From Ampelocalamus luodianensis (lineage: Eukaryota > Streptophyta > Magnoliopsida > Poales > Poaceae), in the NCBI GenBank assembly GCA_036346255.1, contig JAYEVH010000073.1, forward strand, positions 186,001 through 250,000: a stretch of DNA of 64,000 nt, given 5' to 3'. The notes under the pieces are model-generated. The model saw only the letters and a program-made list of their open reading frames with translations. It was not told the DNA's origin and ran no database searches. The position numbers and the translations under genes were made by a program. How positions within the stretch are numbered: position 1 is the first letter of the stretch; each line of letters opens with the position of its first letter. Positions 13,201 to 24,201 of this stretch are shown here, in pieces.

Positions 13201-13966
13201 ATCGATACACGCTCACAAAATGGATAGAAGTGAGCTTGTGACCGGATAACAATGGAAGCGCAAACGGTTCATGATGAGATGCGTGATCACTCGATTTGGC
13301 GCATCAAGTCGAATTATCATAGATAATGGCAAACAATTTACAAGCGTTGCAAATTTCAGAATTTTCCAACGAGTTGGGAACTCGTTTGTGTTACGCTCGC
13401 CGCCCACCCCAAAGCAACTGATCACCGAAAGAGCGAATGGCCGATAATGAAGGGAATTAAAACCCGAGTCTTCGATCACTAGTCAAGCGCCTGGGCTTAG
13501 GTACAAGAATTACCTTCAGATATAGGCACCGCACGACACCTAGCCGAGCCACAGGAGAGACACCTTTCTTTCTAGTTTTAGTGCCGGCCATGCTTCCGCC
13601 AGAACTAAAGATCAGGTCAGCACGGGTCGACAAGTTTAACGACTCCACTCAAGAACAACTCCGAGCGAACGACATCAACTCGCTCTAGGAAAAGAGAAAC
13701 CGTGCTTTAATCCATTCCGCAGCTTCACCAACAAGCCCCCGCATGCATACTACGATCGAAGGTCCAACCTCGTAGCCTCGCAGAGGTGACTTGGTATTGA
13801 GGCTTATCCAATCCCGCCTAATCGTAACAAATTTTCCCCCAAATGGGAAGGTCCTTACACTGTGGTCGAAGTAACTCGTCCAGGATCGGTATGACTTGCA
13901 ATGGAAGAGGGCCGTGTTCTCTCAAATTCTTGGAACATTGACCAGTTACGCAAGTTCCATGTGTAA
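10230..13966 (+). pseudogene. gypsy pol remnant (protease, RT, RNase H, integrase)
   Basis: The domain order PR-RT-RH-INT defines the gypsy superfamily. A protease core VDGGSSLNI is at 10,391-10,417, with FDTRYNAIL near 10,590. Reverse transcriptase runs about 11,130-11,700 with DLNKACPKDDF, then LSFLDAYRYHR, and the catalytic VDDLVVKAK near 11,470, then HLKLNPEKCVFG. RNase H lies at about 12,280-12,700 (YFDGS-like start, ILKYAIQLNFRATNN, RKDNFLADQLARLASSRS). Integrase lies at about 12,780-13,640, with the core readable as RIIIDNGKQFTS. The C-terminal end FSPKWEGPYTVVEVTRPGSV stops at TAA 13,964-13,966. The frame shifts repeatedly and stops are common, so no polyprotein can be made. Confidence 0.85.
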
Positions 13967-14084
13967 CAGGCCTCTACAACAATAAAGTATCAGGTTCTCC
14001 CTACCTTTTTTGTCTCTTTTTGATTTCGCTTTATTTTCGACCATTTTTATATGCTCATTCCTCTTGTAATCGGTCGTAAAAGGA

Positions 14085-14640
14085 CAACACATCTAGTCGA
14101 AGTCTCTCTCTCGCATGTGGTCCTACCTACTGGAAGGAGCTTCCTAATGTCGCCTTGTTCTTTACTATAACAACCAAGACAAAGATTATCTGCTCAAAAA
14201 CATGGTCGAAAGTTGTTAGCAAATTCACATCACCTTAGCTTATTTATTTATTTTTAAAAATAAAAATAAACTAAGAAGAGTGAACCTTTGAGATGCGTCG
14301 ACTACTTTTCAATTAACTTAATTGATTTTTACCGTCTGAGGAAGAAACACACCTAGTCGGCTTCTCCTTCTCGCACGTGGTCCCGCTTCACTAGAAGGAA
14401 CTTCCTATCGCCGCTTCGCTTCCTACTTTTGCCGCCAGACAACTTCATCAAGAAAACGAAACAATGAATGAATCCCTAAGGTCCCCTAGATGTTTGTTTT
14501 GCTCAAGTTGTCGTTATTGATTTGATTAATCCGGGTCGAGATGGTAACATCACCTAGTCAAAGACTTTTTCTCTCGCACATGGTCTTACCCACTAGAGGA
14601 ACTTCCTAGCGCCGATCTGCTTTCTACTCTCTCGACTAGT
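14085..14640 (+). repeat. Three diverged direct repeats in the gypsy 3' region
   Basis: Similar blocks start at about 14,085, 14,345 and 14,545. Each carries a 'cacctagtc' word, a CTCGCA(C/T)(A/G)TGGTC word and a GAAGGA(A/G)CTTCCTA- or GAGGAACTTCCTA-like word followed by a gccg/cgc motif. They look like decayed tandem copies. Confidence 0.5.
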
Positions 14641-15892
14641 GCAAGATAGTCGATACACAGAACTATAAGTCTAACAAACCTCTCTATTTTCAGAACCTTT
14701 CTTTACTACTTTCTTAGTTTATTCCTAATAAACTAAGTAAGTAAAGGGCTAAGATAAAGTTATAAACATAACTTCATTTCTTAGTCTTAGTTTTTCCGAG
14801 TTATCATCCTACGAGTTACTAACTACTCTACGAGATGATTCGCAGGAAAATGAAGGAGAAAGGAGGAATCATTATATCTGTATGATTATTTCTTCCTCCT
14901 TCATTATCTTACGAGTTACTAACTACTCCACGAGATAATTTTAGGAAAAGAAAGAATCATATATTTATGCATCACCACCAAAAGACTTGTCTCTACAAAA
15001 ATGTGTTACAAGACTACTCGATCAAGGAGATTCTATTTGCATCTCTTTGCAACCTTCTCGCCAACCGATCGCATCTCTTCGATTAGCTTCTCTGCTCGAT
15101 TCGTGCAATAAGTCGGCTTCAACAGTATGAGGATTAGGGTAGGATCACGCCTTGAGTTTTGCTAAAACAAAGCTTACAACCCCTTTAACCGCTTCCTTAT
15201 CGAATCATTCGTTGGTCTTCCAGTAGACACCAGCCTATTGCAGAGTACCGACTATTCTCCAATGGCACTGTGATGAGCGACATCGTGTCGCCGCGAGGAG
15301 CAACCTCCCGCACGAAGTCCATCGAGTACATTGTTCGTAAGAGATATTATCTTGAAGATTGATCTTCATTGATTTCATCTCTCCCGAACGAGTCAAGCCT
15401 CATGGAGTTGTTTTATTTCAATCAATCGATCCAAAAGAGTAAGGATTGATTAAATGAAATGATTCTATGAGAAGATAAAACAAACCGATAAAGGTGTAAA
15501 GTTCTACTTACAACTAATTGAGAACCCAAGTTCTCAATTTTCGATCTTTCCTTCGCGATGCGAGATTTCACTGACAACCGAGGACTTCTCCCGACTCGAT
15601 CCGAGAGTTCCCACCTCGCCCAAGGGCCTTATTTTCGCTTCTTTTCTACAAAAGAATGAGAGTTTAAAAAAGAGGGGACAAAGACCAAGATCAAGCAATG
15701 TAATTACACGCATCGCTTATTTTTTCCCGCAAACCGAGTTGCAGAGTTAGCCTCTGAAGCTTCTTCAAAGGCTCACGCTTTATCTCTTAGCTTTTTCGAC
15801 TCGCTTTTTCAAAGTCGAGTGAATCAACCAAGGTTTTTCGTCACTCTTAAACCTTAAAAGGTAAAGGAAGACATGAACACACTTAAACAAGC

Positions 15893-16015
15893 GGTCGTAA
15901 GTGTTTCTACGACCGATGAGTGGTCGTGAGCTATTCTACGACTACCCCCTAGTCGTAAGTTTTCTATGACTAGTACCAAGTTGTAAGTTCTTCTACGACA
16001 ACCCTCTACGAGTAC
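15893..16015. repeat. GTCGTAAG/CTACGAC hairpin cluster
   Basis: Successive GGTCGTAAG...TTCTACGACC units (also GTCGTGAGC...CTACGAC) form short inverted repeats like those inside both LTRs. They lie outside the LTRs, at the end of the 3' non-coding region. Confidence 0.65.
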
Positions 16016-16035
16016 TGAACAAGTAATCAGAACGA

Positions 16036-18420
16036 TTACAAGAGTCGGTCACTCACCACCTCTCTACTTGCTCGCAGAGTACTGCCTTCTCTTGTCGAAG
16101 TTTGACAAGTTGCCGATTGTATTCGCAAATCGTAGCGACTTGCTCCACGCTCTCTACAAGGGAGAAAACGATAAGAGAAAGAGATAAAACTATAAGTGAG
16201 TATCGATGAATACTTACGCTCATATTTGACCAAGTAAACATGGACATTGTTCGTGATGGATCCTTCAGCCCATCCATCTCCTCGACTCGTTTCCACCGCA
16301 CTCTCTGGTCGTTCATTGTTGAAAACATCCCCACAATTGGGAATGCCTGGGGTGTGGAACTGGTCGCGAGATCGGTAGGCAAAAGATCCTACGATAGAGT
16401 CAGGCCAAAGAAATCAGAGCAAAGTTGAAGTACTCTTCTTCCTCCGACTCTGACGGAACACCACCGAGGGGGCCAGGAACGCCCTCGATAACCTCTCACG
16501 CACGGCGGTCAAGACTCGGCCGCCACCGACCTCCCAGATCTCCTCGAGGCCTCTGTCGCCCCTCCTCGCTCTCACGACAGCCTCTGCTGTCGAGTGAATT
16601 CGACATCCTCGGCCGTCTAGCGACCTCGCAAGCAGCCAGCTCACGCAGAATAGTAGCCGATCTTCGCCACTACCGTAGTCACACCTCGCCACCGTGAGGA
16701 GTGACAATGCTCCTCCACCGGAGCATCCCTCGGGCCTGAAGACGTCGGGCTAAAATCACAATACGCAAAAGTAAGTCAACTCGTAAAAGACAAACAGTAA
16801 CTGCAGTTATTACACTTATATTTTTTACATACCTATGTGCACTGGACCTAACTCAGAACTTGGGAGCAACCTTCCTGATGGAAGATTTCTTCAATTTCTT
16901 CTCAACCATTGCTGGTCGAGAAGCACTCAGGACAACAGGAGTCACCTCCTCCCGACTTCCCGGGTGGTCGAGATCGGGCCACCACCCTAAGAGCGCCACT
17001 CCTCGGCCTCAGTCCCACCGGCAAAGGGTTTCTTCACAAAGACATGAAGTTCTTCCGCTTCTCCTTTTCTAGATATCTTATGAAGCCACGAGAAGTCAAA
17101 TCGCGAATGACTTGTTGTCGTAAGAAGGGTACCTTAACCTTGGGGACCTTACGCTTAAGGGCAAAGTCCTCTGCCTCTGCTTTCTTCTTCGCCGCAGCCA
17201 TGTCCGTGGCAAATTTAGCGAAAGGAGCAGGAGGAGCCGAACTTGAACCACCCTTATCGCCGACTTTTACCAGTCGACGCTTCTTGGATGGAGGAGACTT
17301 CGCGACTCACTGACCGCCACATAGCACGCCTAATGACCACCAGATCGACTTCTCGCCGCCTTGGCGCTTCTCCAAGCCAACTTTCGCTGAAAAAGAAAGA
17401 AAGTGGTCGTAAGATCTTCTACGATCACTATCTCGTTGTTAGTAAGACCAGCCCAAAAGTCGTAAGCATTTCTACGACATTATCTAGTCGTAAGTTCTCT
17501 TACGATTACATTCGGTCGTAAGTTTTTCTACGATCGATTCAACAGATGTTTTTCTACGACAAACCTATTGGTCGATATCGCTTTATTTACAAGAAACGCC
17601 TAAAGACAAAATCATTTGATTACTCTTAGGCGCTCTTCTTTCTCCTATGTGGTCAAACCGCAAGGATTTGAGGAGCCATAATGTTGGCTGATGCTTCGCA
17701 GATGAGCGTGACACGCGCCAACCTCCGCCGCGGAAGATCCGTACACATAAACAAGACGATTAGAAGACTAAATCGGATTAACCAAGCGACGTAACCAAAA
17801 GAGTAAGTTTTCTACTCACCGCCTTTATAATCTCTCGGTTAGGTCGTTCTTTCCGAGTACCTCCACATGGGAGGAACTCGCATCTTCAAAGGATCGATCC
17901 GCCGCGTGATGAAGTCCTTCACCACGTACAACCGGTGAGCCCTCGACTTCAAGTCTTTGATAGCTTGAATATAGGGCGCCATCCAAATGAGATTATCGAA
18001 TCGAGTCCCGTGAAAGAGACCGCTGACGGCCTTCCAAATAATGAGAGGATATCTTCTTTGGTAACCTCCTAGTAAAACCACTTTTTTCCACCCGACCATG
18101 ATGACCGTAAACATCTCAATGTACCTTTGACTTACCGTCGTGGAGCTTGGATCACAACTACCGCAATCCCGCTGACGAGCCATTCCGTAGTAATACCGAA
18201 AAGCTCGAGATCCACCGAATCCCGTGTAGGCCTCACACAAGTACACGAACACGCCAAGATTGTGATGGAATTAGACCGAGATTCACTAATTCCACTCCAA
18301 GTGCTCAAGCACGAGTGTGAGGAAGGGGTGAGCTGGCAACGGAGGTCGCACTCACAAGACGCCCGAAAACTAGAATTTGGTCTTCCTCTCCGACGCCATT
18401 GCCGCTCATTCGCCACAATC
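16036..18420 (-). pseudogene. Antisense extra ORF of the gypsy element (putative gypsy-type transposon domain)
   Basis: On the minus strand, opposite to gag-pol, a decayed coding region runs from about 18,420 down to 16,036. Its best part (17,839-18,252) reads FVYLCEAYTGFGGSRAFRYY, then YGMARQRDCGSCD, VIMVGWKK and RRLYVVKDF-like words. These resemble the domain annotated in grass genomes as 'putative gypsy type transposon' (PF04195 group). The distal part (16,050-16,180) has a coiled-coil-like EQVATICEYNRQLVKLRQEK. Antisense extra ORFs after pol are known in Tat-like plant gypsy elements; their function is not established. Several stops and frameshifts break it. Domain assignment is from memory of the family and moderately sure. 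Confidence 0.55.
17405..17560. repeat. Second GTCGTAAG/CTACGAC hairpin cluster
   Basis: At least four units (GGTCGTAAGATCTTCTACGATC, GTCGTAAGCATTTCTACGAC, GTCGTAAGTTCTCTTACGAT, GGTCGTAAGTTTTTCTACGATC) follow each other. Each can fold on itself. They lie within the region of the antisense ORF. Confidence 0.7.
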
Positions 18421-19034
18421 CACTTTACGAGAAGTCCTCGGGATCTTCTGCTGCGACTGAGCGGTCATCTTTGCATTATCCATCTCCGACTCAGCCCACT
18501 CGAGACAATCTTAGCCATTTTCTCAAAAAGGGAAGAATTGGATTTGGGAAAGCTCCAAGCAAGTGCACGTAATCACCAACGGTGGAAGAGACGAAAGCAA
18601 CAAACTATTGGGTGAAAAGGTAAGAACCCTAAGTTTTACCGCGTCCGCTTTATAACCACACGCTTGAATGAAACGCCGGGATCCCAACAGCTTCCACCGC
18701 CGAATTGCCCGACGACGCACTTTTACTCGCCTGCTCAAAGTCCCAAGACACTTTTCACACCTCAAGCGAAATTACCGTCTTGACCCCCAGGCCAAATGCA
18801 AAGCCGATCGGAAAAGTTTTGCTTCCGATCATAAGGCCATGATCGCTACGAGGTTGTAAGAAATTCTACGACTACCTTGCAATCGTAATATTCTTAACAA
18901 GTTACCTCGATCAAGCATATTTCTGGTCGAGAGAAACGTTTGTTGAAGAGTTTTTTCTTCAACGTTCTTCCTACGATCTCCTAATGGTCAAAAGATCATC
19001 TACGACCCTTCGGTCAAGTAAGCCATTTTCACTT

Positions 19035-19051
19035 GAAGCTGGGGGGCTAGA
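19035..19051 (+). promoter_or_regulatory. Polypurine tract of the gypsy element
   Basis: gaagctggggggctaga lies immediately before the 3' LTR, the usual position of the plus-strand primer. Confidence 0.65.
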
Positions 19052-19759
19052 TGACGAGGATCTAATAATTCTCATTTTATTATTCCATAATCATGTAATA
19101 TGACGTCACATGACATACCCCCTAATATTATAAGGGGAGAGCAAGTCAGGTAGTCGTAAGATCTCCTACGACTACCCCCTAGTCGTAAGCATCTCTACGA
19201 CTATGGTGTAATCGTAAGTCCTGCTACGATTACGTCCGGTCGTAAGCTTTTCTACGACTACCCCTCTGGTCGTAAGTTCTTCTATGACCACCGCCACGAC
19301 TTCCTCTCGACTAACCGGGTCCACTCGCCGAAGGCTCATTTAATAGTGGGAATCTAAGTACCAAAATATGTAGTTATGCTTGATATAACTACGATAATTC
19401 CCACTATCTCTCGATCGATAATCGCTTGACAAGATAGGGGTTGCTACTCGTAATTACTCTTATTATTACGCTATAATGGGCGACTAATTAGCCTAGAACG
19501 ACAACAACCACCACCGCGTAGTATGAATAAGTGTCTTTAGAGATAGAGAGGAGGAGGCTTTTCTTTCGGAAGAACAATGAGTAAGATCCTTGACTGATCG
19601 TAATCTAGATACCCAATACAAGAAACACAGAGTAGGGTTATTATTCTCACCCGAGAAGGCCCAACTCAGTATAAAAATCCCGTGTCTCTCTGTCTCAGTG
19701 ATCAATTGTGGAGACCCCAATCAAATAATCTTTACGTAAGATCGGTTCTAAAACACCGT
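19052..19759 (+). repeat. 3' LTR of the gypsy element
   Basis: It starts TGACGAGGATCTAATAATTC and ends ctaaaacaccgt, and is collinear with the 5' LTR. It holds four GTCGTA...TACGAC-type hairpins at 19,152-19,290. It is followed by GAGCT (19,760-19,764), the partner of CAGCT at 2,501-2,505. Confidence 0.85.
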
Positions 19760-19764
19760 GAGCT

Positions 19765-19847
19765 GATTCACAAACACAATACTTTGCGTAAAAAAACTAG
19801 AGTTGTCGGAGGTGTTCGAAAATCTATACCTAAACAATGACACTTAG
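19765..19847 (+). pseudogene. C-terminal end of the split hAT transposase
   Basis: Directly after the gypsy element the hAT reading frame resumes. ADSQTQYFA is followed, after a short poly-A frame change, by KLELSEVFENLYLNND and a TAG stop at 19,845-19,847. The acidic, aromatic ELSEVFENLYL end is typical of RICESLEEPER-type transposases. Joined to 2,505 across the target duplication it completes the dimerisation-domain end. Confidence 0.8.
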
Positions 19848-20940
19848 AACAAGGATGTATGTAGAGTTATAGGTTGTACTCTTTTTTGTTTGCCAAGTTT
19901 TTCTCATGTTGAGTTTTTATGTGGTAAAGGTTTTAACGAGGCAACCATTTTAACATTAATAAATCTCTTTATTACATTTTCAATATGCTTGTCTCATTTT
20001 TTACAATTTTCATATCTATTTTTGAATTCTACACACTTTTCCCGATTTTTGGGATTTTTCTCAGATTTTTTTATAATTTTCGCCTAACTGCTAAGTGGGT
20101 TGGCCTTGGCCCACTATGCGAGACGGGCTCATGCTAGCCCGACCAAGACGAATGACCTATGGGTCATGCCCTGGCCGCCTCCTAGCATGTGGGTCGGGCC
20201 ACCACCCGCTTAACACGCGCCGACGGGTCGTGCCTAAATAGGCCCATACCATGTCGGGCCAGCGCTCATGTGGTCGCTGGTAAACCGGCTCAAGACATGA
20301 CAATTTTCCATGTGTCTAGTGGGAAAGCGTTATCGGTGCATCCGCAACTTTGACAGTAGCTAAAAGACATGGCGTTTAAGGTCCCGCTTAGTACAACTCC
20401 AGATTCTCATTTTCGATTCTGCTCCCGACATCCGAGAATCCGCTCGAGAACTGGAGTCATCTGCTGAAAGCATTTGGCCGGTAGGTTGGCTCCAAAACCA
20501 TATGAGGGAGGATTAGAGGCAAATAGATCATGTTACCCCGGTTGTAATACTTCAATTGTATTTGTGTCTTTCTCTATGTATTTGTACACAAATTATAGAA
20601 TTTTTCCCAAATTTGTTTAGACCATATGAATGTATATACGTTGTATTTGTACACAATGCTAGGTTACATTGCATTTACACTTCATGATGGAGTACAACTG
20701 CTGGTAAATAATCTAATTGATGCACAACCATTGATTGTGCATAGGCAAATTTTGTATTGTTCAAGCTGCGATAGATGAAGGTGGACAAATATTGCCTTTA
20801 TATCGTATAAGTGTTCAAATGATAATTAATTGCTATTATGTACAAGTATTTGAATGCTAAATTGGGTCAGTCGGGCCATGCCGTGCCTAGTGTGCCTAAC
20901 CGGGCCTAACGGTACTAATCGTGCCCAGGATGCATATTTG
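19848..20940. other. hAT 3' non-coding end and unassigned DNA
   Basis: No gene is visible. 19,870-20,090 is AT-rich. 20,090-20,290 is rich in gggcc/ggccc words like the left subterminal block of the hAT element. 20,300-20,870 is unassigned, and 20,870-20,935 again shows gggcc-type words (gtcgggccatgccgtgcc). The second block could be the true hAT end, or a separate fragment. Confidence 0.4.
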
Positions 20941-22736
20941 GGGAAAATAGGCTGAAATCCTCCGTACTAGCATTCCTCAAAACAACCTCGCTTGGCAGTG
21001 ATATATTTCGATGGGAATCATATCCTCTAGCTTTGTATTGAGTATTGACAAATGCCTTTGTATTGATGAAGGCAGAGATACATAGTACCTTGCCTTAGGG
21101 CTAATCTTCAACTTTGGATCTAAAACAAAGAGCTCAAATTGATCGCTACAGAGGCCACACAAAGAAGCTTACCGACGATGCTACAGAGACCATGACGGTG
21201 GTACAACGCCTCCGTCACATCTTTGCACTGCACTTAACTGTACATCTCTGCCTTTGTTAATCATAGACAGAGGACCTGGCTCCATTTCGAAGCAACTAAG
21301 GAGTGATATCTCTAAAATAGGCACTGAGCAATAGCATATATCCAATCCACACATCAAAATATATAGCACTATTTTCCAATAAAGATCTTTTTTACTTACC
21401 CCCAAAAATTTTGAAGGCAACATTTGACACGATAATTTATCCTTCTTGTACATGGCAACACGTGGATGTAAAACCTAAATGGAAAAAGAATGGGTATAAT
21501 CTCAAGCTACTAACAAGGCCACATTTCAAAGTACACATTTTTAACAAAGGCCACTACAAACAAAGTAAAAGGATCTGTTGGTATATAGCAAACATATGGA
21601 ATATTGTAACCTAAAGTAGCTCCTTCAACTGCTGGACAACATCTGCTATTGCAACAGATAGTGTTGTCATATATATATATTCTAAGATAAAAATATGTTC
21701 ACTTTGCAACTAGAAAACACTCAATTACCTTGAACAATGTATGATGTCGTCTTGAATTCATGCTAGAAATTTAGGTGAAAGCTAATTAATGTCATAGCGG
21801 AGGAACTTTGTAAAGAAGGAACGCAACCCCAAAGAAATGATGTGATGAGGTTTGAATCAAGCCAAAGAGAACTCCGAGCCTGCATTATTATAATAACTAA
21901 GAATAGTAGTTGGATGATATTAGAACAAGTAAACACTCAAGTTAGAGCTGGACAAACCATCGATTAGTGAATTGTGTGCATGAAAAACAAGGGGATTTGT
22001 TTCATGCAATATGGCAAACTATTTCAGCAAGAGATGTTAAGGGTCCACCAAATAGCTAAATATTAAGCAGAAACAAACTAAACAAGCCATATGCAATGGT
22101 CCTTACCACTGAATTTGCTTCATGATAACATTATCGAAGAGCCTTTTGCAGAATTTGCCATATTGCTAAATTCTAGCAATTAGACATGCCTCTTGAGATT
22201 CATACACCGATTCTTTCACCAAATAATGCTCCAGTGGCATATGCTATATGCCACTCCAGAAATTGTAAATGTCATTTCACCATGACAAGGTTGTTCTTGT
22301 GCCATAAATCTAATATCATGTAGGAAGATTTGAAGTTAGAATACAAGCAATGCTCCATATGACTGTCCTTACTAAAGATGAATCTAACCTTGTTAAGCAC
22401 CATATTACATGAAAATGGCAGTGTCATTGTCAGTGAGGCACTATCTTTCGTAAAAGAGTGGAATTGTCCAGTGAACTTCTATGTAGAAATTTAATCGACA
22501 AATTAATGATGGAACTACTAAGGCATGCAAACTTATATAAAATACAAAAGCACATGGAAGTCTACATAAAACAGAAAAATTGTTTAATAGTAAGGATACA
22601 AAGAGCAACAACTGATTGATTACAAATAGTAACTATTGTTTCCATCATTATAAACACGAAAAACTTGAATGTAAGCAGCAATGCATGAGTAGGCTTTGGA
22701 AATAAGAGCGGGACGACACCTAGCTGGCTATCATGG
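20941..22736. other. Unassigned AT-rich region
   Basis: I recognise no gene or element. The minus strand has two modest open stretches (20,977-21,162 and 21,181-21,453) and two nearby short copies of agaggcagagatac/acagaggacct-type phrases. A short (AT)n lies near 21,670. These could be 3' exons or UTR of a minus-strand transcript starting near 23,260, but nothing confirms it. Confidence 0.3.
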
Positions 22737-23264
22737 TCACCATAGAACAACACCTTCAGTCTGCAAAAAGAGAGAAGCAAATGAAAGTCGAAGAACAGGA
22801 GGGACTACCAAACCAAAGGGAGGGGCGGAGGAGAAATATGGCAACGACGAAAATGGCACTAGCAGGTAGGGTTGAGGAAATGGCGGACACCTAGTTTTTC
22901 CCCAACCGAAGGAGTGGATTAAAAGTAAGTGGAAGAGGCGGTTGCATGGTTTGGCGTCGGCGGTTGCGCGGGGAAGGGGGGACGACGGCGACGGGCGTGG
23001 GGAAGAGGGAGGAGGCGAAGGGGTGGGCTGCGTCGTGGCCGGTGGCGGGGCGGACGAAGAGGCGGGGAGGGCGGTCATCACGAGGGGCTTAGGGAGGGAG
23101 GGGAGGTCGCCAGCACACACCGTCACGCGAGAGGGGAATCGAGAGCCAGACGCAGAGGAACGAAGGGTATGCTCAAAGCGAGGCCACCTGAAGGATGGGA
23201 TGGGGCATTGAGGGTATATGAGTGGCGACACGAGTAAATAAGTGCAACTACTAAGGGCGAACAT
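22737..23264 (-). other. Possible 5' exon of a minus-strand transcript (or GC-rich promoter)
   Basis: On the minus strand this GC-rich block is open for 175 codons, with Ser/Pro/Ala-rich content around an internal start (ATGACCGCC near 23,078). It is followed by gcttctctctttttgcag (reverse of about 22,756-22,775), a good splice-acceptor context leading into 22,755 and below. The low-complexity composition means the open frame may be chance in a GC-rich 5' UTR or promoter. The protein is not recognised. If real, it would be transcribed away from the J-domain gene at 24,202. Confidence 0.25.
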
Positions 23265-24060
23265 GTTTTATGGGGTTGGATTCACGAGAATCTAAGGGAA
23301 GACTTTTTCTCCTTGCTAGTTCATTTTCAGACACTCCTGCAAGAAGCGAATCAGTCGCTTTGGGAAGCTAGGTGTTTGGTACTACTCCACTAGATTCAAA
23401 CGAGAAGTTAGAAGTAGGAGCTGTACAAAACAGGGCCTAAACATACAAGTACTACTGCTAATAAAATTCCAACAAACAATGATCTTGAATACATGCCCAG
23501 AAACTATTCCTCTTCTAATATTGCCGACAAGAGGCGCCGCAAGTGGGTTGCTCCCGCTTGCCCCAAGAGGTGTGTGTTGTCCCATATTTGATTCGCCATC
23601 ATCTACACTTAAAATTAGAACTATAGTTGCTGTGCAACATTAATACCTATAAGTCTATAACTGGAAATAAAATAGATGTATTCATTATACATCTCTTCGT
23701 TGATGATCGGAATACAACGTTCCCTATCGAACTTACTACGGGAAATAATATGAGAACACTATCAAGAACGAAGACCTTTTATTGTTGCGGATACACTAAG
23801 TGTTTGTATAAAAATACAATGGGTGAAATGATCGTAATGACCGTGATAAAAAAAATGTAAGAACTTAATAAATCAATCTATATAGTACGTGGGCTACCCA
23901 ATTATAGTTATTGAAGGGGTGACAGTTAATGCAATTAAAAGTGTCTCTAATTTTCACGTATATTTTTCAGTACAGTCTTTTAGAGTGCCATAAATCTAAA
24001 TTCAAGATTTTGAATAACATATCTCGAAACACTGTGGTTTTAGTAGCATATATCCAATTT
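23265..24060. other. Intergenic region upstream of the J-domain gene
   Basis: No gene is visible. 23,256-23,445 has weakly matching ends (gggcgaacatgttttatg / reverse of caaaacagggccta) that could be a hAT-like MITE. The rest is AT-rich and unassigned, ending in the CT-rich gene leader. Confidence 0.35.
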
Positions 24061-24201
24061 TGCCATCATTCTCCCTCCCTCCGCGCAGCGCAACGCAACG
24101 CAACGCGCTAGCCTCGTCTCGTCGTCCTCCCCAAGCCGGACCCACCCAAACCGCGACCGCCTTTCCTGCTCCTTCTCCTGCTCAGTCCTCCCAGTTCCTC
24201 C
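24061..24201 (+). promoter_or_regulatory. CT-rich 5' leader of the J-domain gene
   Basis: A pyrimidine-rich tract (ctccctccctccgcg) and repeated gcaac units precede the ATG, as in many rice 5' UTRs. No clear TATA box was placed. Confidence 0.4.

Larger units (their letters stand above)
13967..16030. other. Non-coding 3' region of the gypsy element
   Basis: No gene is visible. The stretch contains three related tracts beginning near 14,085, 14,345 and 14,545 that share agtcgaagtctctct, ctcgcacgtggtcc and gaaggaacttcct-like phrases, so it includes a degenerate repeat of about 200-260 bp. A second short repeat (cgagttactaactactc.acgagat.att) occurs at about 14,810 and 14,910. Hairpin motifs of the LTR type appear at 15,893-16,015. 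Confidence 0.5.
2506..19759 (+). mobile_element. Ty3/gypsy LTR retrotransposon, 17.3 kb, inserted in hAT transposase
   Basis: Two related LTRs (2,506-3,240 and 19,052-19,759) enclose a primer-binding-like site, decayed gag, protease, reverse transcriptase, RNase H and integrase in the gypsy order, then a long 3' region and a polypurine tract. The left flank is CAGCT and the right flank GAGCT, a 5-bp target duplication with one mismatch. Joining the flanks restores the hAT transposase C-terminus, which independently supports the limits. The length is inflated by a probable insertion at about 3,670-8,280. An antisense ORF downstream of pol suggests the Tat-like branch of plant gypsy elements, but that lineage call is inference. 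Every ORF is interrupted, so the element is dead. Confidence 0.85.
970..20290 (+). mobile_element. Degenerate hAT (RICESLEEPER-like) element, split by a gypsy element
   Basis: The element is recognised by its transposase remnants at 1,382-2,505 and 19,765-19,847, which together form one C-terminal region. It is also supported by GC-rich subterminal blocks full of gggc/ggcccg-type motifs on both sides (about 985-1,115 and 20,090-20,290; a similar block lies at 20,870-20,935), a common feature of grass hAT elements. I could not find matching terminal inverted repeats or an 8-bp target duplication, so both outer limits are approximate. Everything between 2,506 and 19,759 is a later gypsy insertion. 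The N-terminal BED zinc finger and the first half of the transposase are missing: non-coding sequence at 985-1,370 passes directly into the middle of the transposase. Confidence 0.6.

Noticed and set aside
22929..23237. Gly/Arg-rich open frames on the plus strand
   Set aside because: Shadow frames of a GC-rich low-complexity block; no start context or domain.
23256..23445. Possible hAT MITE upstream of the J-domain gene
   Set aside because: The ends gggcgaacatgttttatg and (reversed) taggccctgttttgtac agree only weakly and no 8-bp duplication was found.
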